Source: Deinococcus actinosclerus
GTDB taxonomy: Bacteria > Deinococcota > Deinococci > Deinococcales > Deinococcaceae
NCBI RefSeq assembly: GCF_001507665.1
Contig: NZ_CP013910.1
Coordinates: 743,501 to 807,500, forward strand
Reading direction: 5' to 3'
DNA: 64,000 nt
The stretch's first letter is position 1; each line of letters opens with the position of its first letter. A program made the position numbers and the translations under genes. Shown one piece after another: positions 28,670 to 46,187 of the stretch. Under the pieces are notes generated by a model, which saw only the letters and a list, made by a program, of their open reading frames with translations, did not search any database and had not been told where the DNA came from.

Positions 28670-28948
28670 ATGATGCAAGGTTCCCCGGACATCGTCGGTG
28701 ATTCCCCCGCCTGGCTGAGTTTCATCTGGATCGCGTTCACGACCGCGCTGGGCCTGATGCTGCTGGGCATCTACTTCATCCCGGTGGACTGGTGGGTGAA
28801 GGGGTACCTGTACATGGGCACGCTGTTCCTGACCGCCAGCACCCTGACCCTCTCCAAGAGCCTGCGCGACCGGCACGAGCACGAGCGGCTCGTGAACCGC
28901 GTCAAGAGCGCCCGCACCGAGCAGGTGCTCAGCAAATTCGATACCTGA
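28670..28948 (+). CDS. YiaA/YiaB-type two-helix membrane protein
   Basis: 92 residues with two closely spaced membrane helices (WIAFTTALGLMLLGIYFIPV and GYLYMGTLFLTASTLTLS) and a charged C-terminal tail, as in the YiaAB two-helix domain family. Function unknown in the family. The ATG at 28670 has AGGAGG upstream and a TATGCT -10 at 28623-28628, giving a leader of about 35-40 bases, unlike the leaderless neighbours. Confidence 0.8.
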   Translation: MMQGSPDIVGDSPAWLSFIWIAFTTALGLMLLGIYFIPVDWWVKGYLYMGTLFLTASTLTLSKSLRDRHEHERLVNRVKSARTEQVLSKFDT

Positions 28949-29030
28949 CCTGTGGCGTGCACTCGCCTCGCCTCGCGGCGTGACCTGCGGCCTGTGAAGC
29001 CGCGCTTGAGCGCGCCGGTATGCCGGGCTC

Positions 29031-30173
29031 ATGAGCCGCTGGTCTGCTGGGAGCATGCCCTCAATCCGACTGGCTTTCCCGGCGGCGCTGGCCGCCACGA
29101 CCCTCGCTCTGCTGGGGACCGGCTGCGCGCAGAGCAGCACGGGCGCGGCGCAGAGCTTCAAGGTGCCCGCCGGCTTCCAGGTGAACCTGTACGCGGACGG
29201 GTTCAAGAAACCGCGTTTCATGGTGGTGGCCAGCAACGGGGACGTGCTGCTCAGCGACACGGGGGCCGGGACCGTCTACGTCCTGCCGGACCGCAACCGT
29301 GACGGCAAGGCGGACGGCAAGCAGGTGTTCGCCAGCGGGCTGAACCAGCCGCACGGCCTCGCCATCCAGGGCGGGTTCCTGTACGTGGCGAACACGGACG
29401 GCGTGGTGCGCTTTCCCTACAGGGCCGGGGAGACGAAGGCCAGCGCCGCGCCCACGAAACTGGTGGACCTGCCGGGCGGCGGCGGGCACTCCACCCGCAC
29501 CGTGGAGTTCGGCCCGGACGGCCGGATGTACGTGTCGGCGGGCAGCACCTGCAACGTCTGTGAGGAGAGCGACCCGAAACGCGCCGCGATCTGGGTGTAC
29601 GACGCCGACGGGAAAAACGGCAAGCCCTACGCGACGGGCCTGCGCAACGCGGTGGGCCTGGAGTGGTTCGGCGGGCAGCTGTACGCCACGAACAACGGCC
29701 GCGACCAGCTGGGCGACGACCTCCCACCCGAGGGGTTCTACAAGGTCAAGCAGGGCGGGTTCTACGGCTGGCCGTACTGCTACACCACCCAGCCCGGACA
29801 GGCGCAGGTGTGGGACAAGGACTTCGGGCGCAAGTCGGCCGACACCTGCAAGGCCGCCACGCCCGCTTTCGCCCTGACAACCGCGCACTCCGCGCCGCTG
29901 GGACTGGCGTTCTACACCGGCAAGACCTTCCCCGCCGCGTACCGCGGGCAGATGTTCGCAGCGCTGCACGGCAGCTGGAACCGCAGCGAGAAGAGCGGGT
30001 ACAAGGTGATTACCGTCGATCCGCAGAGCGGGAAGGTCACGGACTTCATGACCGGCTTCCTGCGCGGGCAGACCGTGGTGGGCCGCCCGGTGGACCTCGC
30101 GGTGGCCGCCGACGGCTCGCTGCTGCTGACCGACGACGGCGAGGGCCGTGTCTGGCGGATCCAGGCCCGCTGA
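29031..30173 (+). CDS. PQQ-dependent sugar dehydrogenase-like beta-propeller lipoprotein
   Basis: 380-residue exported six-bladed beta-propeller of the glucose/sorbosone dehydrogenase family. A signal peptide ending LALLGTGCAQ suggests lipid anchoring, though the lipobox is imperfect (Gly at -3). Motifs seen: NQPHGLAIQ, GGGGHSTRTVEFGPDGRMYVS (active-site His region), GLRNAVGLEWF, GFYGWPYCY and APLGLAFY. It probably oxidises an aldose at the cell surface, if PQQ is available. Start at 29031 supported by TATGCC at 29019-29024; the ATG at 29055 is an alternative with an equally good signal peptide. Confidence 0.87.
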   Translation: MSRWSAGSMPSIRLAFPAALAATTLALLGTGCAQSSTGAAQSFKVPAGFQVNLYADGFKKPRFMVVASNGDVLLSDTGAGTVYVLPDRNRDGKADGKQVFASGLNQPHGLAIQGGFLYVANTDGVVRFPYRAGETKASAAPTKLVDLPGGGGHSTRTVEFGPDGRMYVSAGSTCNVCEESDPKRAAIWVYDADGKNGKPYATGLRNAVGLEWFGGQLYATNNGRDQLGDDLPPEGFYKVKQGGFYGWPYCYTTQPGQAQVWDKDFGRKSADTCKAATPAFALTTAHSAPLGLAFYTGKTFPAAYRGQMFAALHGSWNRSEKSGYKVITVDPQSGKVTDFMTGFLRGQTVVGRPVDLAVAADGSLLLTDDGEGRVWRIQAR

Positions 30174-30278
30174 CCCGCCCCCTTCCGGTGAGTCGCAGCG
30201 GGGGGCTGTCCAGCCGGGTGGATTTTCTGTGCTGGAGTGCGGGTTCAGGATCACGCGGGGCGCGGTACACTGGAGGGC

Positions 30279-30359
30279 GTGTTTGTTCATGCCGTGAAGG
30301 TCATTCCGTCCCGCCCGCACGGCTGGACGCCTGAAACGGGCGTCCCGGTGCACGCATGA
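30279..30359 (+). CDS. 26-codon leaderless ORF coupled to the SNF2 helicase
   Basis: A GTG at 30279 lies 7 bases after a good -10 element (TACACT, 30266-30271) and opens a 26-codon frame whose TGA (30357-30359) overlaps the helicase ATG (30356) as ATGA. The peptide (starts VFVHAVKVIPSRPHGW, ends GVPVHA) has no known domain. It could be a leader peptide that allows a leaderless transcript to deliver ribosomes to the helicase start. Short length makes coding status uncertain. Confidence 0.45.
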   Translation: MFVHAVKVIPSRPHGWTPETGVPVHA

Positions 30360-33300
30360 AACTCAGCCGCCTGCCGCCCGGCTTCGCGCTCGACACCGCA
30401 GCGCAGGGCCTCGCGCTGCGTGAGGAGGCCGTCACCGACGTGCGCCGCGAGTGGACGGACGACGGCTGGCACGCCGAGGCGACCGTCACCGACGCGGGCG
30501 TGCCCTACCACGCCACGGTGGACCTGCTCCCGCCGCCCGACCCGCAGCTGCGCGGCAGCTCCTGCACCTGCGGCCGCTACCGCTGCCGCCACGTGGCGGC
30601 GCTCGTGCTGGCGACCGACCCGCCCCCGGGCCGCGTCCCGCCCCGCGGGAGGTGGGCGAGGGCGGCGGCCCCCCGGCGCCCGCCGAGGAACCGCTGGACG
30701 CCCGCACCCAGCAGTGGCTGGCGTCCTTCACGGACACCCGCAGCCCCAGCCGCGGCCGCCAGTTCGAGTTGCGCTACGTGCTGCGCTTCCTGCCGCCCGG
30801 ATCGTCGGCGGGGGGGCGGCGCGTGGCGCTGCAACTCCTGCGCGTGCCGCTGCGCGGCGAGCAGCCGGACGTGAAGGGCGCCGAGCGCTACCCGATGCCC
30901 CGTAACCTCAGCAGCGCGCCCGCGTTCGTGCGCCGCGACTCGAACCTGCTGCGCCTGCTGGAGATGGCCACCACCGCCACCCACGAGCCCGGCCGCTGGC
31001 AGGAGGAACTGCACGCCCTGACCGACCACCCGGCGGCGGACCTGCTGCTGGAGCACCTGCTGGGCAGCGGCCGCCTGTGCTGGGAGCGGCCCGAGCAGCC
31101 CCTCACGCGCGGCCCCGACCTGAGCGGGCAGCTGGCGTGGCTCAGTGACCCGCGCGGCGCGCAGACCCCCGCCGTGCACCTCCCGGACGCGCCGGACGCG
31201 CAGCTGCTTCCTGTCGCGCCCCCGTGGGCGGTGCGGCCCACGGCCCTGACCCTCTCGCGCGTGCAGACCGACGCCCCCGCCGAGGTCACCGCCCGGTTCC
31301 TGTCCGGCCCGGTGCTGCCCCCCGCGCAGGCCGTGGCGCTGGCCCACGCGATCACCGCCTCGGGCCTGAACCTGCCCATCCCGCAGACCGTGCAGGTCCG
31401 CGAGGAACGCCTGCCGTACACCCCGCAGCTGCACCTGCTGGCTCGCGAGGCCACCCACCACGCCTTCAGCGGCGCCCGGCATACGGTCACGCTGCCGCTG
31501 GCGGAACTCCGGCACGCCTACGCGGGCCTGACCGTCCCCGACGACCACGCGGGCACCGGCCCCGCCGTGTTCCGGGGCGGCGTCCTGACCCGCGTCACCC
31601 GCGACCCGGCCGCGGAACGGGAGGCGGCGCACACCGTCGCCCTGAGCGGCTTCATGCTCCTCGACGACGCCTACGGCCACGAGTACACCGTTCCCGGTGG
31701 AGACCACCTCCTCACCCTCGGGGACGACGACGCCTGGATGGAGTTCATGCGCGCGGGCCGCGCCGACCTGGAAGCGCAGGGCTTCACCATCCACGTCCAC
31801 CCCGAGTTCCCGCTGAACTTCGCGGAGATCACCGACTGGTACGGCGAGACCGACGATTCGCACGGAGGCTGGTTCACCCTCGACCTGGGCATCGTCGTGG
31901 ACGGCCAGCGCCTCAGCCTTATCCCCATCCTGGCCGACCTGATCGCCCGCCAGCCGCAGCTGTTCACCCCAGAAGCCCTGGCGGAACTCAAGGACGACGA
32001 GGTCCTGCACGCCTCCCTCGGCGACGGCCGCCGCGTCGCGCTGCCCGCCGGGCGCGTCCGGGCCATCCTGGGCGTCCTCGTGGAACTCAACCTCCGCGAC
32101 CTGCCCCCCGGCCCCCTGCGCCTTCCACTCCTCGACGCGGCCCGCGTCGCCCAGCTGGAGGAAGCCGTGCAGGCCCGCTGGCTCGGCGCCGAGCGCCTGC
32201 TCGACCTGGGCCGCCGCCTGCGGGACTTCAGGGGCGTGCAGGACATCACCCCCCCGCAGGGCCTGCGCGCCGACCTGCGCCCCTACCAGCGCCAGGGCGT
32301 CGCGTGGCTGCAGTTCCTGCGCGAGTACGGCATGGGCGGCATCCTCGCAGACGACATGGGCCTGGGCAAGACGGTGCAGACCCTGTCGCACCTGCTGCTG
32401 GAGAAGGAATCCGGCCGCGCGGACCGGCCCAGTCTGGTGATCGCGCCGACCAGCGTGATCGGCAACTGGCAGGCCGAGGCCGCGAAGTTCACGCCGGACC
32501 TGCGGGTGCTGACCCTGCACGGCAAGGACCGCCGCGCGCAGTTCGCGCTGATCCCTGAGCATGACCTGATCCTCACGACGTACCCGCTGCTGCCGCGCGA
32601 CATCACGGAACTGGGGGCCTTCGAGTACCACCTCGTGATCCTCGACGAGGCGCAGAACATCAAGAACACCCGCACGGCCGCCGCGAAGGCCGCCGGGAGC
32701 CTCAGCGCCCGCCACCGCCTCGCGCTGACCGGCACGCCGCTGGAAAACCACCTGGGCGAACTGTGGTCGCAGTTCAACTTCCTCGCGCCGGGCCTGCTGC
32801 ACGACGAGAAGACCTTCCGCGAGCTGTACCGCACGCCCATCGAGAAACGCGGCGAAGCGTCCCGGCGTCAGGCGCTCGCCGCGCGCGTGCGCCCGTTCAT
32901 CCTGCGGCGCGAGAAACGCGACGTGGCGCGCGAACTGCCCCCCAAGACCGAGATCCCGGTGCGCGTCACGCTGGACGGCGACCAGCGCGACCTGTACGAG
33001 ACGGTGCGCGTCACGACCGAGACCCGCGTCCGCGAGGAACTGCGCGCGCGCGGACTGGCCCGCAGCACCATCGCCATCCTCGACGCCCTGCTCAAGCTGC
33101 GGCAGGCGGTCACCGACCCCCGCCTCGTGAAACTCGACGCGGCGCGCGGCGTGCAGAACAACGCCAAGTTCGACTGGCTCCAGGCGCACCTCCCCCAGAT
33201 GATCGAGGAGGGCCGCCGCGTCCTGATCTTCAGCGGCTTCGCCACGCTGCTGCGCCACCTCGAGGACTGGCTGCGCGAGCAGCGCATCCCGTACTCCATG

Positions 33301-33717
33301 ATCACCGGCAGCACCCAGGACCGTCAGGGTCAGATCGACGCCTTCCAGAACGGCAAGACCCACGTCTTCCTGATCACCCTGAAGGCCGGGGGCGTGGGCC
33401 TGAACCTCACGGCGGCCGACACCGTCATCCACTACGACCCCTGGTGGAACCCGGCCGCCGAGGAGCAGGCCACCGACCGCGCGTACCGCATCGGGCAGGA
33501 CAAACCGGTGTTCGTGTACAAGCTGATCGCCGCCGGCAGCGTCGAGGAACGCATCCTCGACCTCCAGGCCCGCAAGGCGTCCCTGGCGCGCGGCATTCTC
33601 GACGGGGGCCTCAGCGACGCCACGCAGCTGACGCCCGCCGACCTCGACCGGCTGTTCGCGCCGCTGGAGGACGAGGAGGACGGCGACCTCACCGAACGGG
33701 CCGGGGTGGCCGGATAG
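30356..33717 (+). CDS. SWIM-domain SNF2-family helicase, reading frame interrupted near 30640
   Basis: DNA-dependent ATPase of the Swi2/Snf2 superfamily, about 1120 residues if joined. The N-terminal SWIM zinc finger ([11 protein letters not shown], CxC...CxH) is in the frame starting at 30356. From about 30650 the coding frame moves by -1 and continues to 33717 with [24 protein letters not shown] (Walker A), [11 protein letters not shown] (DEAQ box), [35 protein letters not shown] and DRAYRIGQ. The break lies in a C-rich stretch (CGCCCCCGGG, GTCCCGCCCCGCGGG), so one missing base is the simplest reason. If real, the helicase part has no good start of its own. TACACT at 30266-30271 is the promoter for the upstream mini-ORF. 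Confidence 0.85.
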
Positions 33718-33745
33718 GCCCGCCCCATTCCCGCTGTTCCATTCC

Positions 33746-33774
33746 AGAGGGTCGCCCTGCGCGGCCCTCTTCTC
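33746..33774 (+). terminator. Hairpin terminator after the SNF2 gene
   Basis: AGAGGGTCG (33746-33754) pairs with CGGCCCTCT (33762-33770) with one G-T wobble; TTCT follows. 28 bases after the stop. Confidence 0.6.
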
Positions 33775-33850
33775 TGTGCTTTCACGGCAGAATTCAGAGG
33801 TCTTCAAGGGTATGCTCAATCCCTCTGAGTTGAGCGGAGCGGGCACCTGA

Positions 33851-33919
33851 GACAGCGGTTGGAAGTGGAGCCCTGGGGTGTGCCCTGGGCCCCTCGATGG
33901 AACTGGAAACCGCTGTCAC
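33851..33919. repeat. Dispersed palindromic repeat, copy 1
   Basis: Ends are perfect 10-bp inverted repeats: GACAGCGGTT (33851-33860) and AACCGCTGTC (33908-33917). The outer sequence CAGCGGTTGGAAGTGGA and the right-hand ATGGAACTGGAAACCGCTGT recur, in reverse orientation, at 56388-56457. The centre differs between copies. It lies in a 324-bp stretch (33718-34041) that otherwise has only the helicase terminator. Confidence 0.8.
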
Positions 33920-34041
33920 AGCCGGCGCGGCGGTCACGCGCCGGGCACGCCGTGGTCACGGGCACTGGCGTGTCATGGGGCCGGGCTCCAGGGAGGCGGT
34001 GCGTTCCCGCCTCCGGGTTCACGGGGCCCGGGGGACTGACC

Positions 34042-34278
34042 ATGAGTACCGTCCTGACTGCCGCTGCCCTCCGCTTCACGGCGGCCGCCGCGCTGCTGCT
34101 CGCACCGCCCGCCTGGGAACGCCTCTGGCCCACCGATCTATGGACCGCGCCGGGGTACCTCGTGTGGCTGCTGGAGGCCATGCCCGCCGGCGACGCGCCA
34201 CCCGACAACCTGCCCCTGGCTGATTTAGGGGAGAACTGCCCCACCGACGACTCCTGCGCCGGAACGGGGGAGAGGTGA
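34042..34278 (+). CDS. Possible small hypothetical protein
   Basis: 78 codons starting MSTVLTAAALRFTAAAALLL, a hydrophobic Ala-rich N-terminus that could be a signal or anchor helix, followed by WERLWPTDLWTAPGYLVWLL and an acidic tail with CPTDDSC. No family recognised and no obvious ribosome-binding site or -10. It lies convergent to rpoC with the terminator between. Confidence 0.4.
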   Translation: MSTVLTAAALRFTAAAALLLAPPAWERLWPTDLWTAPGYLVWLLEAMPAGDAPPDNLPLADLGENCPTDDSCAGTGER

Positions 34279-34294
34279 CCCCGCACGGACGATG

Positions 34295-34324
34295 AAAAAC
34301 CCCCTGCCCACAGGGGGCAGGGGG
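34295..34324 (-). terminator. Intrinsic terminator of rpoBC
   Basis: On the minus strand CCCCCTGCCC (34324-34315) pairs with GGGCAGGGGG (34309-34300), loop CCTGT, then T5 (34299-34295). It follows the rpoC stop by 17 bases. Confidence 0.9.
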
Positions 34325-34341
34325 CGTTGGGGCGAGGAACC

Positions 34342-38961
<4,620 letters not shown>

Positions 38962-38983
38962 TGAGACTCCTGGGTTGGGAGGC

Positions 38984-39048
38984 TTGGACCGGGTGTCCAA
39001 GGGTCTGAAGGTCTAGGGCTTTTTCTCTTCGACGTTCCGACCCTTGGA
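38984..39048 (-). promoter_or_regulatory. rpoB-rpoC spacer with two mutually exclusive hairpins
   Basis: TCCAAGGGTC (minus strand 39048-39039) pairs with GACCCTTGGA (39005-38996). The last part of that second arm (TTGGA) is also the first arm of a smaller hairpin TTGGAC / GTCCAA (39000-38984) just before the rpoC ribosome-binding site. Both cannot form together. A third palindrome GGCGCGC-TGAT-GCGCGCC sits at the rpoB stop. It may influence rpoC translation or RNA processing. Confidence 0.4.
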
Positions 39049-39067
39049 CGGCGCGCATCAGCGCGCC

Positions 39068-42523
<3,456 letters not shown>

Positions 42524-42700
42524 GTCCACCTCGCACGCCCTCTTGTTGATTCCCGCGTCTTTCCGGGGTGGAGAAACGACGCGTCCGGGAAGCGCGGCCC
42601 CCTGTGTGGTGCGGGCGCGTTCCCTGAAAAGTGAATTAGTTTTGCAGACCCGTTCGCCGCAAAGAACTCCTGGCCCGACCCATCATGGTCAGCACAGAGC

Positions 42701-42730
42701 AGTATACGCCCGTCCGGCATGACCGGTCAA
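42701..42730 (-). promoter_or_regulatory. rpoBC promoter
   Basis: On the minus strand, -35 TTGACC (42730-42725), 18-base spacer, -10 TATACT (42706-42701), giving a leader of about 170 bases to rpoB. The rest of the 42524-42871 gap holds only this leader and the divergent -10 TAGCAT for the plus-strand gene at 42872. Confidence 0.8.
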
Positions 42731-42871
42731 CGGGCGCCGCCACACAAAGCGGGCGTGGGTGATGGCGCGAAGTATGCCGCATGGCCCGGCCCCGAATCAA
42801 TCCACCCCGACCCTCAGGCGCACTTCACGAAACGGGCAGGATTCTCCCTGCGCGCCCCGTAGCATGAGGGC

Positions 42872-43659
<788 letters not shown>

Positions 43660-43663
<4 letters not shown>

Positions 43664-44169
43664 TCGCCGCGCCGGTCTATCTGTACGACCCGCCCAGCCC
43701 GCCGCAGCCTGCCCGGATCCGGCGGGTGGACGGTGCCGAGACGCGCTGGACGCTGCCCCTTCCCGCCGATCTGACCCGGCAGTCCGCGCAGCTGGGGCTG
43801 GGGGGGCTGTGGATCAGTCTGTGCCCTGCGGGAGGCGTCATCGCGGCGCCGCTGTGCGAGACGTGGCAGATCAACCCGCAGACCGGTGAGCGGCTGAACA
43901 GCTGGCCGGGTGAACTGTGGACCGCGCAGGCCGACGCAGTGGTGCTCGTCACCGACCGCTCCCGCTCCTTCGACGCTCTGGAGGTGTTCACCTTCCAGGC
44001 GACCGTCGTGCAGGCCGCCGGGTCGCGCGCCGTGACCGGTCAGCTCAGCGCCCGGCCCGACTGCGGAGGCTTCGACGTGCTCGGCCTGCGTTGGGTGGGG
44101 GAGACCCTGCGCCTGAGCGCCCGCGACAGTTGCGGCCTCTGGAAAAAGCAGTTCGGAGGGACGCCCTGA
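43660..44169 (+). CDS. Hypothetical protein downstream of the TPR-like gene
   Basis: 169 residues, unknown. Starts VIAAPVYLYDPPSPPQP and is beta-rich with LRVxGExLRLSARDSCGL at the end (three Cys overall). No membrane segment. GTG start overlaps the previous TGA, which argues for co-translation with the TPR-like protein. An in-frame GTG at 43621 would overlap more and is less likely. Confidence 0.65.
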
Positions 44170-44186
44170 CGGCACCGGATCGGGCC

Positions 44187-44610
44187 GTGGTCGTGGTGAC
44201 CCAACTGAGTGAGTCCCGCGTGCCCGTCGGCGTGACCGGAGCAGGGGGAGTGGGTGTACCTCGCGCGGGAAGGCGGGTGGTCGTCGCTGACGGACTCGTC
44301 CCCGATCATTCTGGTCACGGTGGTGCAGCAGGGGGCCGCATTTGATGCCAATCTGCGGCGCCGTCTGGTCGCCGTGGGTCTCACCCCATCACTGGCGGCT
44401 ACCTTCCCGGTTGATTCGAGTATCCGGCTGGGTCTGACCTGGCCCACGGAGTTCTGGCAGCAGGCGGCGCTGGACTGGCTGGAGCGCGAGGGGCGTGCTG
44501 AGGCGTTTCTGCCTGAACTGGAGGCCCTCGTGCATACAGGCGGGACGCAGCGGATCCGTCATACGGCCCGGCGACTGGGACGGTCGGCCCGACAGCAGAC
44601 ACGCGAATAG
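44187..44610 (+). pseudogene. Unknown gene apparently broken at a G5 run
   Basis: The segment 44187-44243 reads VVVVTQLSESRVPVGVTGAG in one frame, then protein-like sequence continues as EWVYLAREGGWSSLTD in the next frame to 44610. Removing one G from the G5 run at 44244-44248 would join them as GAGEWVYLAREGG. The downstream part alone can start at GTG 44254 (118 residues). Family not recognised; it follows the 43660 gene almost directly. Alternatives are an intact shorter gene from 44254 or a sequencing indel. Confidence 0.5.
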
Positions 44611-44619
44611 GCCATCTTT

Positions 44620-44666
44620 ATTACCCGGATAATATTGCCTCCTCGCAATTCACCCGGGTAATATCG
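44620..44666 (+). promoter_or_regulatory. Twin ACCCGG(A/G)TAATAT sites at the DUF2239 promoter
   Basis: ACCCGGATAATATTG (44623-44637) and ACCCGGGTAATATCG (44652-44666) are direct repeats 29 bases apart, each the core of a near-palindrome ATTACCCGGRTAAT. The second overlaps the TAATAT -10 element (44659-44664), which is 6 bases before the ATG. This arrangement suits a repressor blocking RNA polymerase. The cognate regulator is unknown. Confidence 0.6.
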
Positions 44667-44670
44667 GTGC

Positions 44671-45222
44671 ATGGAAACCGAAGCGACCTTCACCACCTTC
44701 GACGGGCCCACCCGCCGTCTGACCGCGCCCCTCGCGGCCACCCTCACCCTGCTGCATGCCGGGCCACGCGCGGGCCGGCTGACGTTCGACGACCGCACCG
44801 GCCGGAGCGTGGACTTCGACCTGAGCGGCACCCTGGAGGAGGTGCTGGCCCGCCACCTGCCACCCGAGCCGCGCAGCGGGCCGGGCCGTCCGAAACTGGG
44901 GGTCGTGTCGCGTGAAGTGTCGCTGCTGCCCCGGCACTGGGAGTGGCTGGAACGCCAGCGCGGCGGGGCGTCGGCGGCGCTGCGCCGCCTGATCGACGAG
45001 GCCCGCAAGGCCGACCCGGACGGCGAGCGCCGCGCCCAGGCTCAGGCCGCCGCCGACCGCTTCCTGGGCGCGGTGGGCGGGGACCTGCCGGGCTTCGAGG
45101 CTGCCACCCGCGCCCTGTACGCCGGGCAGCGCGCCGCGTTCGAGGCCGCGCTGGCCGCGTGGCCGCCGGACGTCCGCACCCACGCTCTGTACCTCGCCGC
45201 TCCTGCGCTGGAGGAAGCGTGA
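44671..45222 (+). CDS. DUF2239 family protein
   Basis: 183 residues. GRPKLGVVSREVSLLPRHWEWL and GGASAALRRLIDEARK are the hallmark of DUF2239. The N-terminal third (LTFDDRTGRSVDFDLSGT) is a small beta domain. Function unknown in the family; the LLPRHWEWL helix and Arg-rich segment could contact nucleic acid, but that is speculation. Leaderless start with TAATAT at 44659-44664. First of three overlapping genes with the GIY-YIG and repeat proteins. Confidence 0.85.
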   Translation: METEATFTTFDGPTRRLTAPLAATLTLLHAGPRAGRLTFDDRTGRSVDFDLSGTLEEVLARHLPPEPRSGPGRPKLGVVSREVSLLPRHWEWLERQRGGASAALRRLIDEARKADPDGERRAQAQAAADRFLGAVGGDLPGFEAATRALYAGQRAAFEAALAAWPPDVRTHALYLAAPALEEA

Positions 45223-45524
45223 AGCACACGCCCCGGCCGGGCATCTACCGCGTGCGGCACCTCGCGTCGGGCCGCAGCCTGCTGGGCGGCAGCGTGGACG
45301 CCCCCGCCTACCTGAACCGGGTCCGCTTCGAGTTACAGCTGGGGACGCACCGCACGCCCGCCCTTCAGCGAGACTGGACGCAGGACGGCCCGGACGCCTT
45401 CACGTTTGAGGTGCTGGATGACCTGAAGCCCGATCTGGCCGGCCGGGTGTCGCCGGACGACCTGAAGGAGTTGCTCGCGCTATGGCAGGAAAAACTGAAC
45501 TGGTCCCCCCAGCAGGCATACTGA
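45219..45524 (+). CDS. GIY-YIG nuclease family protein
   Basis: 101 residues. PGIYRVRHLASGRSLLGGS is the GIY strand (YIG replaced by LLG), followed by NRVRFELQLGTHRTPALQ and a QDGPDAFTFEVLDDL segment, the compact form of the domain. The usual Arg is seen (NRVRF); the catalytic Glu may be the one in FEVLDD. GTG start in GTGA overlap with the DUF2239 stop. Substrate unknown. Confidence 0.8.
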   Translation: MKHTPRPGIYRVRHLASGRSLLGGSVDAPAYLNRVRFELQLGTHRTPALQRDWTQDGPDAFTFEVLDDLKPDLAGRVSPDDLKELLALWQEKLNWSPQQAY

Positions 45525-46102
45525 CCGCCCGGACGCCCGCCGCCGAGCTGACGGTCCTGTCCAGCCACCCGGAAGCCGGGGTGCGGGCCGGGGTGGCGCG
45601 GCACCCGAATACGCCCGCCTCGGTCCTGGGCGCTCTGACGCCCGACTTCCCGCAGGAGGTCCTGGCGAACCCGGCCCTCCCGCTGCTGCGGCTGGCCGAC
45701 CCGCACCTGCTGCGCGGCTGGCCCGACGCGGCCTTCCACGCCCTGCTGCGCCGACCGGACGTCCCCGCCTGGGTGAGGACGCACCTGATCCGGCACGGGC
45801 GAACGGAACTGCTCATCCCGCTGGCGCAGCACGCCGCGCTGACGGAGGCAGAGGTCCTGACCCTGGCGCGGCACGCGGCGTGGCTGGTCCGAGCCCGGAT
45901 CGCCGCGCGGCCCGCCCTGCCCCCGGACCTGCTGGCCGCTCTGGCCGCCGACCCGGATTACGGTGTGAGGCTAGCTGTCGCGTCCCGCCCGGCCCTACCT
46001 GCGGGTGTGGCGGCGCTGCTGCGGCAGGACACCTCGCGCTTCGTGCGGCAGGTCGCCGAGCAGACCCATGGCCCCGCGACCCCCGTGGATCGGCCGGTCT
46101 AG
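45482..46102 (+). CDS. LRV/HEAT-like repeat protein
   Basis: 206 residues made of short helical repeats such as VRAGVARHPNTPASVLGAL, VLANPALPLLRLADPHLL and VRLAVASRPALPAGVAALL, resembling leucine-rich repeat variant (LRV) units. Probably a protein- or ligand-binding scaffold. It overlaps the end of the nuclease gene by 43 bases, so translation is coupled. Role not known. Confidence 0.7.
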   Translation: MAGKTELVPPAGILTARTPAAELTVLSSHPEAGVRAGVARHPNTPASVLGALTPDFPQEVLANPALPLLRLADPHLLRGWPDAAFHALLRRPDVPAWVRTHLIRHGRTELLIPLAQHAALTEAEVLTLARHAAWLVRARIAARPALPPDLLAALAADPDYGVRLAVASRPALPAGVAALLRQDTSRFVRQVAEQTHGPATPVDRPV

Positions 46103-46187
46103 GGCTACACTGGCAGAGGAAGGGAGCCGCCGGTTCTCGTTCCTCCGATCGGGAATCACGTTCACCGTCTCCCTTCTGGAGGCAGGT

